A DNA stretch of 58,861 bases from Actinokineospora bangkokensis (GTDB lineage: Bacteria > Actinomycetota > Actinomycetes > Mycobacteriales > Pseudonocardiaceae). The stretch lies in contig NZ_MKQR01000009.1 of NCBI RefSeq assembly GCF_001940455.1, forward strand, positions 756,312-815,172, read 5' to 3'. The notes under the pieces were generated by a model that made no database searches, was not told the DNA's origin, and was given only the letters and a program-made list of their open reading frames with translations. Both the position numbers and the translations under genes were made by a program. Every line of letters begins with the position of its first letter. Position 1 is the first letter of the stretch. Shown piece by piece: positions 49,077 to 58,861 of the stretch.

Positions 49077-52000
49077 TCGCTCTCCCTCGCGACGTGGTCG
49101 GTGAGCCAGCGCTCCACGGCGGCCGCGACGTGCGCGGCGTGCTCACCGACCATGGTGAAGTGGTTGCCCGGCACGTCGACGCCGGTGTGCTCGAACGGCC
49201 AGGAGGTGCGCCAGCTGTCGTCGGCCCACTCCCCCAGCGGCTCGGACGCGCGCACCAGCAGCGTGGGCGCGGTCAGCGGCGCGGGCTTCCAGTCCAGGAA
49301 CCGCTCGTAGTAAGCCGAGGAGGCGGTCAGCCGGGTGTCGTCGACCGGGACGTAGGCCTCCTGCCGGTCGAGCACCCCCTCCACCAGCTCGCCGCGCCAC
49401 TCGACCATCGGCGCGGCGTTCTCCCAGGAGTACAGGTCCAGCAGCACCAGCCCGGCGACCGGCCTGCCGCGGCCCTCCAGGTGCTGGGCCAGCGCGTGCG
49501 CGGTGATGGCCCCGGCGGAGTGGCCGACGAGCACGACCGGGCCGTCGACGTGCTCGTCGAGGGTCGCGGCGAGGAAGGCCAGGACGGTGTCGGAGTCGGC
49601 CGGGACCAGCTCGCCCGCGACGAAGCCGGGCAGCGGCAGGGCCAGCACCTCGCGCACGCCGCGCAGCGACCCCGCCACCCTGGCGAACTCGTGCGCGCCG
49701 GAGATCGGGGACAGCCCGGCCACGCAGACCAGGGTGGGCGCGGTGTCGCCCCGGCTCAGCCGCACGGGGGGCTGCGGGGCGAGCCGGTCCAGGTCGGTGG
49801 TGCCGGGCCGGAAGGCCGCGATGTCGTTGACCAGCGGCAGGAACTCGTCGAGCCTGCCCGCGGCGACGGCGGCGGAGTACAGCTCGGTGAGCAGCCCCGG
49901 GCCCGCGGCGTGGGGCACCCCGGCCGGGCCGCCGTCGAACTCCGCGCGCAGGCGCTCGGCGAGGTCGACCGGGGTGGGGTGGTCGAACAGGACGGTGGCG
50001 GGCAGGGCCAGGCCGGTGTCGTCGCGCAGGCGGTCGCGCAGGTCCATCGCGGTCAGCGAGTCGAAGCCGGACTCCAGGAAGGACCGGTCGGCCTCGACGT
50101 CCTCGGGCCCGGCGTGGCCGAGCGCGGCGGCGGCGTGCGAGCGGACCAGGTCGAGCAGCGCGGCGGCGCGCTCGGCGGCGGGGACCGCGGCCAGCCGCTC
50201 ACCGAAGCCGCGCGCGGCGCCCGCGTCCTCGGTGTCCACCGTGTCCTGCACGGTGTGCAGCTCGCGGAACAGGGTGGGCGGGCGCAGCGCGGCCCAGGAC
50301 CCGACCAGGCGCGGCCAGTCGACGTCCGCGACGACCACCGGCTCCTCCCCCGCGCCGACGGCGGCGGCGAGGGCGGCCAGGGCGGTGTCGGCGGGCATCG
50401 GGCGCAGGCCGCGCCCGAGGAGCACGGCGTCGGACTCGGCATCCACCGAGGGCCAGGGGCCCCAGGCCACGGCCGTGGCGGTGGCGCCGCGGGCGCGCCG
50501 GTCGCGGGCCAACTGCTCCAGGCCCGCGCAGACCAGCCCGTGCGCGCCCTGCCCGACCGCGCCCCAGGTGGAGGCGGCGGAGGAGAACAGGACGAACGCG
50601 TCGAGGTCGCGCCCGGCCAGGGCCCGGTCGAGGTCGCGGGCGGTGTCGAGGGCCGACAGGTCGGGGTCCAGCTCGGTCAGCGGGGCCAGTTCGCCCTCGT
50701 CGACCACGTGCACCACGGCGCTGACCGCGCCGCCGCGCTCGGCCTCGGCCAGGGCCGCGGCGGTGGGGCCGGGGCCCAGCGGCACGGCCTCGGCACCGGC
50801 GTCGGCCAGCCACGCCGCCACGAGCCGCCCGCGCGGGGAGTCCACGTCGGTGACCAGGACCCGGCCGCGGGGCCGCCACGGCTCGGCGCCCGCGGGCAGC
50901 GGGGCGGGGACGAGGCGGCGGGCCTCGACCCCGCCGCGGCCGATGAGGACCTGGTCCTCGCCGTGGTCGCCGTCGAGGACGGCGGCGAGCCGGTCGAGCG
51001 CGGCGGGGTCGGCGTCCTCGGGCAGCTGGACCATGCCCGCCCAGGTCTGCGAGGACTCGATGGCGGCGGTGCGCCCGACGGCCCACAGCGCGGCCGGGTC
51101 GGGGCCGACGGTGGCCGTCCACACCTGGCACTCGGGGTGGGTGGCGACGAAGCGCAGGGTGGAGCCGAACGGGTCGGCGCCCAGCGGCAGGAACGACAGC
51201 ACGGGGCGGGCGCTGTCGAGCGGCACGTCGGTGACCACCTCGGCGCCGAGCCGGTCGGCGGCGGCGCGGACCCAGGGGTGGTCGGCCCGCTCCGGCGGGG
51301 CCAGGACCAGCCACGGCCTGCGGTCGTGGGCGGGGCCGGGGTCGACCGGCAGCCAGGCGACGCGGTAGCGGGCGGCCTCGACCGCGGAGTCCCGCTCGCG
51401 CCCGCTGCGCCAGGCGGCCAGCGCGGGCAGCACGGCGGCGACGGCGTCGGGCTCGGCGTCGATGAGGTCGGCCACCGCGGCGGGGTCGGCGGCGCGCACG
51501 GCGGCCCACAGGTCGGCGTCGGGCTCCGGCGCGGCCTGCGGCGCGGGGGCGGGCTTGGGCCAGAACGCCTTGCGCTGGAAGGCGTAGGTGGGCAGCGGGA
51601 CCGGGTGCGCCCCGGGCAGGGCGGCGGTCCAGTCCACAGTGGAACCGGTGGCGTGCAGGAAGCCGAGGGCCGCGGCCAGGGCGGGGGCCTCGTCGGCGCG
51701 CACGGCGGGGACGCAGGGCAGGTCGTCGGAGCGGGTCAGGGCGGTGAGCACGGCGTCGGGGCCGACCTCGACGGCGCGGCCGACGCCGAGGCCGGGCAGG
51801 TGCGCGACGGCGTCGGCGTAGCGGACCGCGTCGCGGGCGTTGCGCACCCAGTGCTCGACGTCGAGGACTTCGGCGGTGACGGGCCCGCCGGTCACCGTGG
51901 ACACCAGCGTCCTGGTGGGCGGGGCGAACTCGACCCCGCGCAGGACCTCGCGGTACTCGTCGAGGACCGGGTCGATGAGCGCGGAGTGGAAGGCGTGGCT

Positions 52001-54157
52001 GACCGAGAGCTCCTTGGAGCGGAAGCCCGTCGCGGCGGCGCGGACGGCGTCGGCGTCGCCGGAGAGCACCACCGACTCCGGCCCGTTGACCGCGGCGAGG
52101 CTGACCCCCGCGCCCAGCAGCGGCGCCACCTCGGCCTCGGAGGCCACGACGGCGACCATCGCGCCGGTCTCGGGCAGCGCGTCCATCAGCGCGCCGCGGG
52201 CGGCGACGAGCGCGCACGCGTCGCGCAGCGAGAGCACGCCCGCGAGGTGGGCGGCGGCGATCTCGCCCACCGAGTGCCCGATGAGCACGTCGGGGCGCAC
52301 GCCCCAGGCCTCCAGGGTGCGGGCGGTGGCGACGGAGACGGCGAACAGGCCCGGCTGGGCGATCCGCGTCCGGTCGACGGGGCCGCCCGCGGCCAGCACC
52401 GCGCGCACGTCGGGCGGGAAGCAGTCGAGCACCTCGGCCCAGGCGGCGGCGAAGGCGGGGAACGCCGCGGCCAGGCCCAAGCCCATCCCCGCGCGCTGCG
52501 CGCCTTGGCCGCTGCACAGGAACGCGGTGCGCCCGGACGCCGTGGGGACCTCCTGGCCGTCCCAGGCGGCCAGGCCCCGGGCGCCCACGACGACGGCCCG
52601 GCGGCGCAGCAGGGCGCGCGTGGTGGCCAGCGACAGCGCCACGTCGGCCTCGGCCTCCGGGTGCTCGCGCAGGTGGGCGGCGAGCCGGTCGACCTGGGCG
52701 CGCAGGGCGGCGGGGCTGTGCGCGGAGACGACGAACGGGACCGCGCCGACCGGCTCGGCGGCCGGGCGCGGTGCGGGCGCGGGCGGTTCCTCGACGATGA
52801 CGTGGGCGTTGGTGCCGCTGATGCCGAACGAGGACACGCCAGCGCGGCGCACCCGCTCCCCCGGCTCCCAGGGCCGGGCCTCGGTCAGCAGCTCGACCTC
52901 GCCCGCGCTCCAGTCCACGTGCGGGGTGGGCTCGGCGGCGTGCAGGGTCCTGGGCAGCAGGCCGTGGCGCAGCGCCAGGACGACCTTGAGCACCCCGCCG
53001 ACGCCGGAGGCGGCCTGGCTGTGGCCCAGGTTGGACTTGAGCGAGCCCAGCAGCAGCGGCCCGCGCCCGCCGCGGGCGCGGCCGTAGGTCTCCAGCAGCG
53101 CCTGGGCCTCGATGGGGTCGCCGAGGCGGGTGCCGGTGCCGTGCGCCTCGACGGCGTCCACGTCGGACGGTTCCAGGCCCGCGTCGGCCAGCGCGCGCTG
53201 GATGACCCGGCGCTGGGCGGGCCCGTTGGGGGCGGTGAGGCCGTTGGAGGCGCCGTCGGAGTTCACCGCGGACCCGCGCACCACGGCCAGGACGGGGTGG
53301 CCGTTGGCGCGCGCGTCGGAAAGCCGTTCGAGCACGAGCACGCCCGCGCCCTCGGCCCAGCCGGTGCCGTCGGCGCCCGCGCCGAAGGCCTTGCACCGGC
53401 CGTCGGGGGCCAGGCCGCCCTGGCGGGAGAACTCCAGGAACGCACCGGGCGTGGCCATCACGGTGACCCCGCCCGCCAGCGCGAGCGCGGACTCCCCCGA
53501 GCGCAGCGACCGCACCGCCAAGTGCAGGGCGACCAACGACGACGAGCAGGCGGTGTCGACGGTGACCGCGGGACCCTCCAGGCCCAGGGCGTAGGCGACC
53601 CGGCCGGAGACCACGGACCCGGCATTGCCGGTGGCGATGTGCCCGTCGACCGGCTCGCCGGAGGCCACCAGCAGCGGGGTGTAGTCCTGCCCGCTCGCGC
53701 CGACGAACACCCCGGTGGCGCTGCCGCGCAGCCCGGACGGGTCGATGCCCGCGCGCTCCAGGGCCTCCCAGGAGGTCTCCAGCAGCAGCCGCTGCTGGGG
53801 GTCCATCGCCAGCGCCTCGCGCGGGGAAATCCCGAAGAACCCGGCGTCGAAGTCACCGACGTCGTGCAGGAAGCCGCCCTCGCCGGTCAGGCCCTCGGCG
53901 CCGCGCAGCGCGGCGAGGTCCCAGCCGCGGTTGGCCGGGAAGCCGGTGACGGCGTCCGCGCCGGTGCGCACCAGCTCCCACAGGTCCTCCGGGGAGCGCA
54001 CGCCGCCGGGGTAGCGGCAGCCCATGCCCACCACCACGACCGGGTCCGGCTGGGCGTCCTCCAGCTCCCGCACCCGCGCGCGGGTGCGGTGCAGCTCGGT
54101 GATGACCTTCTTCAGGTACTCGCGGAGCTTGTCCGCCTCGGTCGCCGGTGCGCTCAC
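49073..54157 (-). CDS. Type I polyketide synthase, terminal module KS-AT-(inactive KR)-ACP-TE
   Basis: A 1694-residue protein. Residues 1-32 are an N-terminal coiled-coil docking region ([21 protein letters not shown]). KS: DTACSSS near Cys 204, EAHGTGT and NLGHSQ. AT near 545-850 with GHSVGE and the malonyl-type HAFH. The KR-like region lacks GGTGxLG ([11 protein letters not shown] instead), and the catalytic Tyr position reads GQGAH, so it is dead. ACP: GFDSLT near 1365. TE: GHSAG near 1545, LLDLY and GNHFTMV complete the triad. The module should leave a beta-keto group and release the chain. GTG 54157 overlaps the upstream PKS stop. No DH or ER. Confidence 0.92.
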   Translation of the reverse strand: MSAPATEADKLREYLKKVITELHRTRARVRELEDAQPDPVVVVGMGCRYPGGVRSPEDLWELVRTGADAVTGFPANRGWDLAALRGAEGLTGEGGFLHDVGDFDAGFFGISPREALAMDPQQRLLLETSWEALERAGIDPSGLRGSATGVFVGASGQDYTPLLVASGEPVDGHIATGNAGSVVSGRVAYALGLEGPAVTVDTACSSSLVALHLAVRSLRSGESALALAGGVTVMATPGAFLEFSRQGGLAPDGRCKAFGAGADGTGWAEGAGVLVLERLSDARANGHPVLAVVRGSAVNSDGASNGLTAPNGPAQRRVIQRALADAGLEPSDVDAVEAHGTGTRLGDPIEAQALLETYGRARGGRGPLLLGSLKSNLGHSQAASGVGGVLKVVLALRHGLLPRTLHAAEPTPHVDWSAGEVELLTEARPWEPGERVRRAGVSSFGISGTNAHVIVEEPPAPAPRPAAEPVGAVPFVVSAHSPAALRAQVDRLAAHLREHPEAEADVALSLATTRALLRRRAVVVGARGLAAWDGQEVPTASGRTAFLCSGQGAQRAGMGLGLAAAFPAFAAAWAEVLDCFPPDVRAVLAAGGPVDRTRIAQPGLFAVSVATARTLEAWGVRPDVLIGHSVGEIAAAHLAGVLSLRDACALVAARGALMDALPETGAMVAVVASEAEVAPLLGAGVSLAAVNGPESVVLSGDADAVRAAATGFRSKELSVSHAFHSALIDPVLDEYREVLRGVEFAPPTRTLVSTVTGGPVTAEVLDVEHWVRNARDAVRYADAVAHLPGLGVGRAVEVGPDAVLTALTRSDDLPCVPAVRADEAPALAAALGFLHATGSTVDWTAALPGAHPVPLPTYAFQRKAFWPKPAPAPQAAPEPDADLWAAVRAADPAAVADLIDAEPDAVAAVLPALAAWRSGRERDSAVEAARYRVAWLPVDPGPAHDRRPWLVLAPPERADHPWVRAAADRLGAEVVTDVPLDSARPVLSFLPLGADPFGSTLRFVATHPECQVWTATVGPDPAALWAVGRTAAIESSQTWAGMVQLPEDADPAALDRLAAVLDGDHGEDQVLIGRGGVEARRLVPAPLPAGAEPWRPRGRVLVTDVDSPRGRLVAAWLADAGAEAVPLGPGPTAAALAEAERGGAVSAVVHVVDEGELAPLTELDPDLSALDTARDLDRALAGRDLDAFVLFSSAASTWGAVGQGAHGLVCAGLEQLARDRRARGATATAVAWGPWPSVDAESDAVLLGRGLRPMPADTALAALAAAVGAGEEPVVVADVDWPRLVGSWAALRPPTLFRELHTVQDTVDTEDAGAARGFGERLAAVPAAERAAALLDLVRSHAAAALGHAGPEDVEADRSFLESGFDSLTAMDLRDRLRDDTGLALPATVLFDHPTPVDLAERLRAEFDGGPAGVPHAAGPGLLTELYSAAVAAGRLDEFLPLVNDIAAFRPGTTDLDRLAPQPPVRLSRGDTAPTLVCVAGLSPISGAHEFARVAGSLRGVREVLALPLPGFVAGELVPADSDTVLAFLAATLDEHVDGPVVLVGHSAGAITAHALAQHLEGRGRPVAGLVLLDLYSWENAAPMVEWRGELVEGVLDRQEAYVPVDDTRLTASSAYYERFLDWKPAPLTAPTLLVRASEPLGEWADDSWRTSWPFEHTGVDVPGNHFTMVGEHAAHVAAAVERWLTDHVARESE

Positions 54158-57100
54158 AGCAGTCCCAAGTCCTTGTCGACGATGTCGAACAGATCGCTGT
54201 CGGAGGCCTCGTCGAGGTCGAGCCCGTCGCCCTCGGCGGGTTCGTCGTCGAGGGCGGCCAGCGCGCGGCGCAGCCGGGCGGCCAGCCGGGCGCGGTCGTC
54301 GCCGCCCAGGTCCAGCTCCTCGACCCTGGCCAGGCCAGCCAGCAGGCCGTCGACCTCGTCGGCCTCGGCGCCGAGCACCGCCTCCACCAGGTGCCCGGCC
54401 AGCTCCTGCGGCGTCGGGTAGTCGAAGACCACCGCCGCCGACAGGACCGCGCCGGTGGCCGCGGCGAGCCGGTTGCGCAGCTCCACCGCGGTCAGCGAGT
54501 CGAAGCCGACGTCGCGGAACGCCCGGTCGGCGGCGACCGCCTCCGGGCCGGGGTGGCCCAGGACGGCGGCGGCCTCGGCGCGGACCAGCTCGGTCAGCTC
54601 GGCGCGCGCCCCGGCCCGGTCGAGCGCGGCGAGCCGGGCCCGCAGCTCGGCCCCGCCGTCGGCGGCGACCGGCGGCGCGGACGCCGCCACCGCCTCGGGC
54701 AGCGCGTCGAACAGCGGGCGGTGGCGGGCGGCGGTGAACGCCGGGGCGAACCGGGCCCAGTCCACGTCGGCCACGGCGACGGCGGTGTCGCCCGCGGCCA
54801 GGGCGGTGAACAGCGCGTGCACGGCCGCGTCGGGGTCCATCGCGCGCACGCCCTGGTGGTCGAGCACGGCGGTGGCCTCCCCGCCCGCCATGCCGCCGTC
54901 GGCCCAGGGGCCCCACGCCACCGACGTGGCGGGCAACCCGGCGGCCCCGCGGCGCTCCGCGAGCGCGTCGAGGTGGGCGTTGGCGGCGGCGTAGGCGGCC
55001 TGCCCGGCGCTGCCCCACGTGGCCGAGATGGAGGAGAACAGGACGAACGCGTCCAGCTCCCGCCCGGCGACCAGCTCGTGCAGGTGCGCCGCGCCCTCGG
55101 CCTTGCCGCGCAGCACGGCGGCGGCCTCGGCCGGGGTCAGCGCGTCGGTGGGCTGGAACTGGCCGACCCCCGCGGCGTGCACGACGGTGCGAAGGTCGGG
55201 GTGCGCGGCGACGACCTCGGCGAGCCGGTCGCGTTCGGCGGCGTCGCAGGCCACCACCTCGACCCGCGCGCCCAGTACCGTGAGCCGGTCGACCAGCTCG
55301 GCGGCGCCCGGGGTGTCCGCGCCGCGGCGGCTGGTGAGCACGACCCCCTCGGCGCCGCGGGCGATCAGCGCCTCGGCCACGCGGACGCCCAGGGCGCCGG
55401 TGCCGCCGGTGATCAGGGCGGTGCCGCTGGTGCGCCAGTCGCGGGCGACCGGGGCGGGGGCGTGCTCGACGCGGCGGACGAGCGCGCGCCCGTCGACGAC
55501 CCGGACCTGGTCCTCGCCGCCGCCCGCGAGCAGGGCGCGGACGGTGGCGTCGGCGGTCGCGGCCTCGACCAGCCCACCCCAGCGGGCCGGGCGCTCCAGG
55601 CCCAGGACCCGGCCCAGGCCCCACACCTGGGCCTGCTCGGGCTCGTCGTCGCGGGTCAGGCACCACAGCGGGGCGTCGAGGTCGGCGTCGGCGAGGGCCT
55701 GGGCGAGCAGCAGGGTGCCCGCGAAGCCGCCGGTGAGCCCGTCGTGGACGCCGGTGTCGTCCGCCAGCAGCGACACGACCCGGTCCACGGGCGGCTGCGC
55801 GGACAGGCGGGCGGCCAGCGGCCCGCGCGACCCGGCCGGGTTGACGACGAACTCCGCGACCTGCGCCCCGTCCGCGGCCAGGCCCGCCAGCACCTCGTCC
55901 ACCCACGGGGTGCGGGTGGGCGGGACGGCGACGAGGACGCGCCCGGTCAGCGCGGCCGGGGTGACCTCGTGCTCGTGCCAGGTGGCGCGGTAGCGCCAGC
56001 CGTCCGCGGCGCCGCGCCCGGCGCGGTCGCGGTGCAGGGCGGTGAGCGCGGGCAGCACCCCGCGCAGGTGCTCGGGGTCGACGGCGAGGGCGGCGGCCAG
56101 CTCGTCGGGGTCGCTGGCGGCGACCTCGGCCCAGAACCCGCCGTCGGCGGCCGGGGCCGGGGCCGCGGTGGGCGTCACCCAGTGGTGCTCGCGCTGGAAG
56201 GCGTAGGTGGGCAGCGCGACCGGGCGCGCGCCCACCCCGGTGAAGAACGCCGCCCAGTCCACGGCCGCGCCGTTCGCGTGCAGCGCGGCGACGCCCGCGA
56301 CGAGCGATTCCGGCTCGGGCCGGTCGGCGCGCAGCAGCGGGACGACCGCGGCGGGGGCGTCGGCGGGCAGGCAGCCCGCGGTGAGCGCGCTGAGCACCCC
56401 GCCCGCGCCCAGCTCGGCGAAGCGGTGCACGCCGCGCCCGGCCAGCGTGGCCACGCCGTCGGCGAAGCGGACCGCGGACCGGGCCTGGCGGACCCAGTAG
56501 TCGGCGGTGGCGATCTCGGGCCCGGCGACGTCGCCGGTCACGTTCGACACGACCGGGACCCGCGGGGCGTGGAAGGTCAGCCCTTCGGCCACCGCGCGGA
56601 ACCGCTCCAGCACCGGCTCCACCCTGGCGGAGTGGAAGGCCAGGCCCACGGCGAGGCGCTTGGCCTTGGCGAACCCGGCGGCGACGCGCTCGACGGCGTC
56701 GGCGTCGCCGGAGAGCACGACCGAGCGCGGGCCGTTGACCGCGGCGATCTCCACACCCGGCGCGCAGACCACCTCGTCCTCGGCGGCCTGCACCGCGACC
56801 ATCGCCCCGCCGGGGCCCAGCTCGCGCATGAGCGAGCCGCGGGCCAGCACCAGGGCGCAGGCGTCGTCGAGGTCGAGCACCCCGGCCACGTGCGCGGCGG
56901 CCAGTTCCCCGATGGAGTGGCCCAGCAGCGCGTCGGGGCGCACGCCCCAGGACCCCGCGAGCCGGGCCAGGGCGACGCCCAGGGCGAACAGCGCCACCTG
57001 GGTGAAGTCGGTCCGGTCGAGCAGGGCCGCCTCGGGCGTGCCGTCGTCGGCGAAGGCGACCTCGCGCAGCGGCCGGTCCAGCCCGGCGTCGACGCGGGCG

Positions 57101-58861
57101 CAGACCTCGTCGAACGCGTCGGCGAACACCGGGTAGGCGGCGTAGAGGTCGCGCCCGGCGCCCGCGCGCTGCGAGCCCTGGCCGGGGAACAGGAAGGCGG
57201 TGCCGCCGAGCCCGGGGCGGGCGGTGCCGGTCGTGCCCCGCCCGGCCGCGAGCGCGTCGAGGCCCGCGAGCAGTTCCTCGGCGTCACGGCCGACGACCGC
57301 GCCGCGGTGCTCCAGGTGCGCGCGGCCGGTGGCCAGCGCCGCGGCGACGTCGCCGGGGTGCGGGCCGTGCGCGCGGACGTGCTCGGCGAGCCTGGCCGCT
57401 TGCGCGCGCAGGGCGTGCGGGGTCGCGCCGGACAGCAGCCACGGGACGGTGGTCGCGGCGGGTTCGGGTGCCTCGGGTCCCACCTCGGGGGCCTGCTCCA
57501 GGACGACGTGGGCGTTGGTGCCGCTGATGCCGAACGCGGACACGCCCGCGCGGCGCGGGCGGCCGGTCTCGGGCCAGGCCGTCGTCTCGTCGGCCAGGCG
57601 CACCGCGCCCGCGGTCCAGTCGACGTGGGCGGTGGGCTCGGTGACGTGCAGGGTGCGCGGGACGACGCCGTGGCGCAGCGCGAGCACGGTCTTGATCACC
57701 CCGGCGACGCCCGCGGCGGCCTGGGTGTGGCCGATGTTGGACTTCACCGACCCCAGCAGCAGCGGGGTCTCCCGCTCCTGGCCGTAGGTGGCCAGGAGGG
57801 CCTGCGCCTCGATGGGGTCGCCCAGGGCGGTGCCGGTGCCGTGCGCCTCGACGACGTCCACATCGGACGCGCGCAGGCCCGCGCCGGCCAGCGCCGAGCG
57901 GATGACCCGCTGCTGGGCGGGGCCGTTCGGCGCGGACAGGCCGTTCGACGCCCCGTCCTGGTTGACCGCCGAGCCGCGCAGGACGGCCAGCACGGGGTGG
58001 CCCCGGCGCTGGGCGTCGGAGAGGCGTTCCAGCAGGACGACCCCCGCGCCCTCGCCCCAGCCGGTGCCGTCGGCGGAGGTGTCGAAGGCCTTGCAGCGGC
58101 CGTCGCCCGCCAGGCCGCGCTGGCGCGCGAAGCCGATGAACATGCCGGGGGTGGCCATCACCGTCGCCCCGCCCGCCAGCGCCAGGTCGCACTCCCCCGA
58201 CCGCAGCGCCTGGGCGGCCAGGTGCAGGGCGACCAGCGACGCCGAGCAGGCGGTGTCGACGGTGACCGCGGGGCCCTCCAGACCCAGGGCGTAGGACACC
58301 CGGCCGGACAGGACGCTGCCCGCGCCGCCGGTGAGCAGGTGGCCCTCGGCGCCCTGCGCCGTGGCCGCGAGCGCGCCGTAGTCCTGGTAGTTGATGCCCG
58401 CGAACACGCCGGTGGCGCTGCCGCGCAGGCTGTGCGGGTCGATGCCCGCCCGCTCCACGGCCTCCCAGCAGATCTCCAGCATGAGCCGCTGCTGGGGGTC
58501 CATCGCGGCGGCCTCGCGCGGGGAGATCCCGAAGAACCCGGCGTCGAACTCGCCCGCGCCGGTGAGGAAGCCGCCCTCGCGGACGTAGGTGGTGCCGGGC
58601 TTGTCCGGGTCGGGGTCGTAGAAGGAGTCCAGGCTCCAGCCGCGGTCGGCGGGCACGGCGCCCACGGCGTCGCGGCCCGCGACCAGCAGCTCCCACAGCG
58701 CCTCCGGGTCGCTGACCCCGCCGGGCAGGCGCAGGCCGAGGCCGACGAGCGCGATCGGCTCGGTGGTCGGCGCGGCGGTGGTCGGGGCGGTGGTCTCGGG
58801 GGGGGCGGCCCCGGGGCGCCCGCCAGCTCGGCCAACAGGCGGGTGACCAGGGCCAGGGGGG
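54154..58861 (-). CDS. Type I polyketide synthase module KS-AT-KR-ACP, 5' end outside the window
   Basis: At least 1,560 residues. [43 protein letters not shown] and GLAFHS, closer to malonyl-type than to methylmalonyl-type. KR is complete: [21 protein letters not shown], and [15 protein letters not shown] with Tyr and the Trp eight residues before it; no LDD motif, so A-type (L-hydroxyl) is expected. No DH or [18 protein letters not shown]. The acidic C-terminal helix ([17 protein letters not shown]) is a docking domain for the next PKS. Near 58812-58816, 50 bases from the edge, the linker changes frame (ELAGAPG to PPETTAP), suggesting one missing base in a G/C run or a sequencing error. Confidence 0.9.
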   Translation of the reverse strand, partial: PPGPGHPPVGRAGGRPGAAPPETTAPTTAAPTTEPIALVGLGLRLPGGVSDPEALWELLVAGRDAVGAVPADRGWSLDSFYDPDPDKPGTTYVREGGFLTGAGEFDAGFFGISPREAAAMDPQQRLMLEICWEAVERAGIDPHSLRGSATGVFAGINYQDYGALAATAQGAEGHLLTGGAGSVLSGRVSYALGLEGPAVTVDTACSASLVALHLAAQALRSGECDLALAGGATVMATPGMFIGFARQRGLAGDGRCKAFDTSADGTGWGEGAGVVLLERLSDAQRRGHPVLAVLRGSAVNQDGASNGLSAPNGPAQQRVIRSALAGAGLRASDVDVVEAHGTGTALGDPIEAQALLATYGQERETPLLLGSVKSNIGHTQAAAGVAGVIKTVLALRHGVVPRTLHVTEPTAHVDWTAGAVRLADETTAWPETGRPRRAGVSAFGISGTNAHVVLEQAPEVGPEAPEPAATTVPWLLSGATPHALRAQAARLAEHVRAHGPHPGDVAAALATGRAHLEHRGAVVGRDAEELLAGLDALAAGRGTTGTARPGLGGTAFLFPGQGSQRAGAGRDLYAAYPVFADAFDEVCARVDAGLDRPLREVAFADDGTPEAALLDRTDFTQVALFALGVALARLAGSWGVRPDALLGHSIGELAAAHVAGVLDLDDACALVLARGSLMRELGPGGAMVAVQAAEDEVVCAPGVEIAAVNGPRSVVLSGDADAVERVAAGFAKAKRLAVGLAFHSARVEPVLERFRAVAEGLTFHAPRVPVVSNVTGDVAGPEIATADYWVRQARSAVRFADGVATLAGRGVHRFAELGAGGVLSALTAGCLPADAPAAVVPLLRADRPEPESLVAGVAALHANGAAVDWAAFFTGVGARPVALPTYAFQREHHWVTPTAAPAPAADGGFWAEVAASDPDELAAALAVDPEHLRGVLPALTALHRDRAGRGAADGWRYRATWHEHEVTPAALTGRVLVAVPPTRTPWVDEVLAGLAADGAQVAEFVVNPAGSRGPLAARLSAQPPVDRVVSLLADDTGVHDGLTGGFAGTLLLAQALADADLDAPLWCLTRDDEPEQAQVWGLGRVLGLERPARWGGLVEAATADATVRALLAGGGEDQVRVVDGRALVRRVEHAPAPVARDWRTSGTALITGGTGALGVRVAEALIARGAEGVVLTSRRGADTPGAAELVDRLTVLGARVEVVACDAAERDRLAEVVAAHPDLRTVVHAAGVGQFQPTDALTPAEAAAVLRGKAEGAAHLHELVAGRELDAFVLFSSISATWGSAGQAAYAAANAHLDALAERRGAAGLPATSVAWGPWADGGMAGGEATAVLDHQGVRAMDPDAAVHALFTALAAGDTAVAVADVDWARFAPAFTAARHRPLFDALPEAVAASAPPVAADGGAELRARLAALDRAGARAELTELVRAEAAAVLGHPGPEAVAADRAFRDVGFDSLTAVELRNRLAAATGAVLSAAVVFDYPTPQELAGHLVEAVLGAEADEVDGLLAGLARVEELDLGGDDRARLAARLRRALAALDDEPAEGDGLDLDEASDSDLFDIVDKDLGLL

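Noticed and set aside
49094..54421. Plus-strand open frame of about 1,775 codons opposite the PKS
   Set aside because: Shadow of the PKS; KS, AT, ACP and TE motifs are all on the minus strand.
1..58861. CRISPR array or insertion sequence
   Set aside because: No regularly spaced direct repeats and no transposase frame were seen on either strand.

Overview
The window is chromosomal DNA from a very GC-rich actinomycete. Codons end in G or C almost throughout, GTG starts and 4-nt GTGA/ATGA overlaps are common, several genes look leaderless (a TAGGCT- or TAGACA-type -10 about 6-8 nt before the start), and DUF6292, DUF5703, EspC-like, F420-dependent and modular PKS genes occur together. A Pseudonocardiaceae-type organism is the best guess; this is inferred from gene content.

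Layout. Positions 1-9.2 kb hold housekeeping and conserved actinobacterial genes: the end of a secreted glycosidase, a histidine phosphatase, uppP, an F420-dependent oxidoreductase, an aldo/keto reductase, small membrane proteins, a lipoprotein beta-propeller, DUF5703, DUF2231, an alpha/beta hydrolase and an M20 peptidase. A tRNA-Leu(GAG) at 9.5 kb carries the remains of an integrated element: a truncated, frameshifted serine-recombinase pseudogene whose last codons lie inside the tRNA 3' end, then a visibly AT-richer gene for a TIR-domain protein, a candidate immune effector. Positions 12.4-18.8 kb carry a protein of four cold-shock domains, a YbaB/EspC/WXG100-like/DUF6346 operon, DUF6292, a ZIP transporter and an epimerase.

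The main system is at 19.7-38.7 kb. Three co-directional genes (7.4, 7.7 and 3.8 kb) encode a complete insecticidal-type Tc (ABC) toxin: a natural TcB-TcC fusion (SpvB, FG-GAP-like, RHS core, then a variable C-terminal domain I do not recognise) and a TcA split into two translationally coupled proteins, TcA1 and TcA2. A small four-repeat secreted protein lies just upstream. At 41.6-44.9 kb, after a MarR-controlled epimerase and a YdcF-like membrane protein, two translationally coupled secreted GH18 chitinases follow a DasR-type operator that overlaps their promoter. A split TcA plus two GH18 chitinases resembles the Yersinia entomophaga Yen-Tc arrangement. The working hypothesis is a chitin-responsive toxin and chitinase island aimed at chitin-bearing hosts (insects or fungi).

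Positions 44.9-58.9 kb hold a drug-type ABC exporter, an NAD-dependent epimerase, and the 3' end of a type I PKS cluster on the minus strand: one module with an active A-type KR, then a terminal KS-AT-dead KR-ACP-TE module coupled to an FAD monooxygenase. The PKS continues beyond the window.
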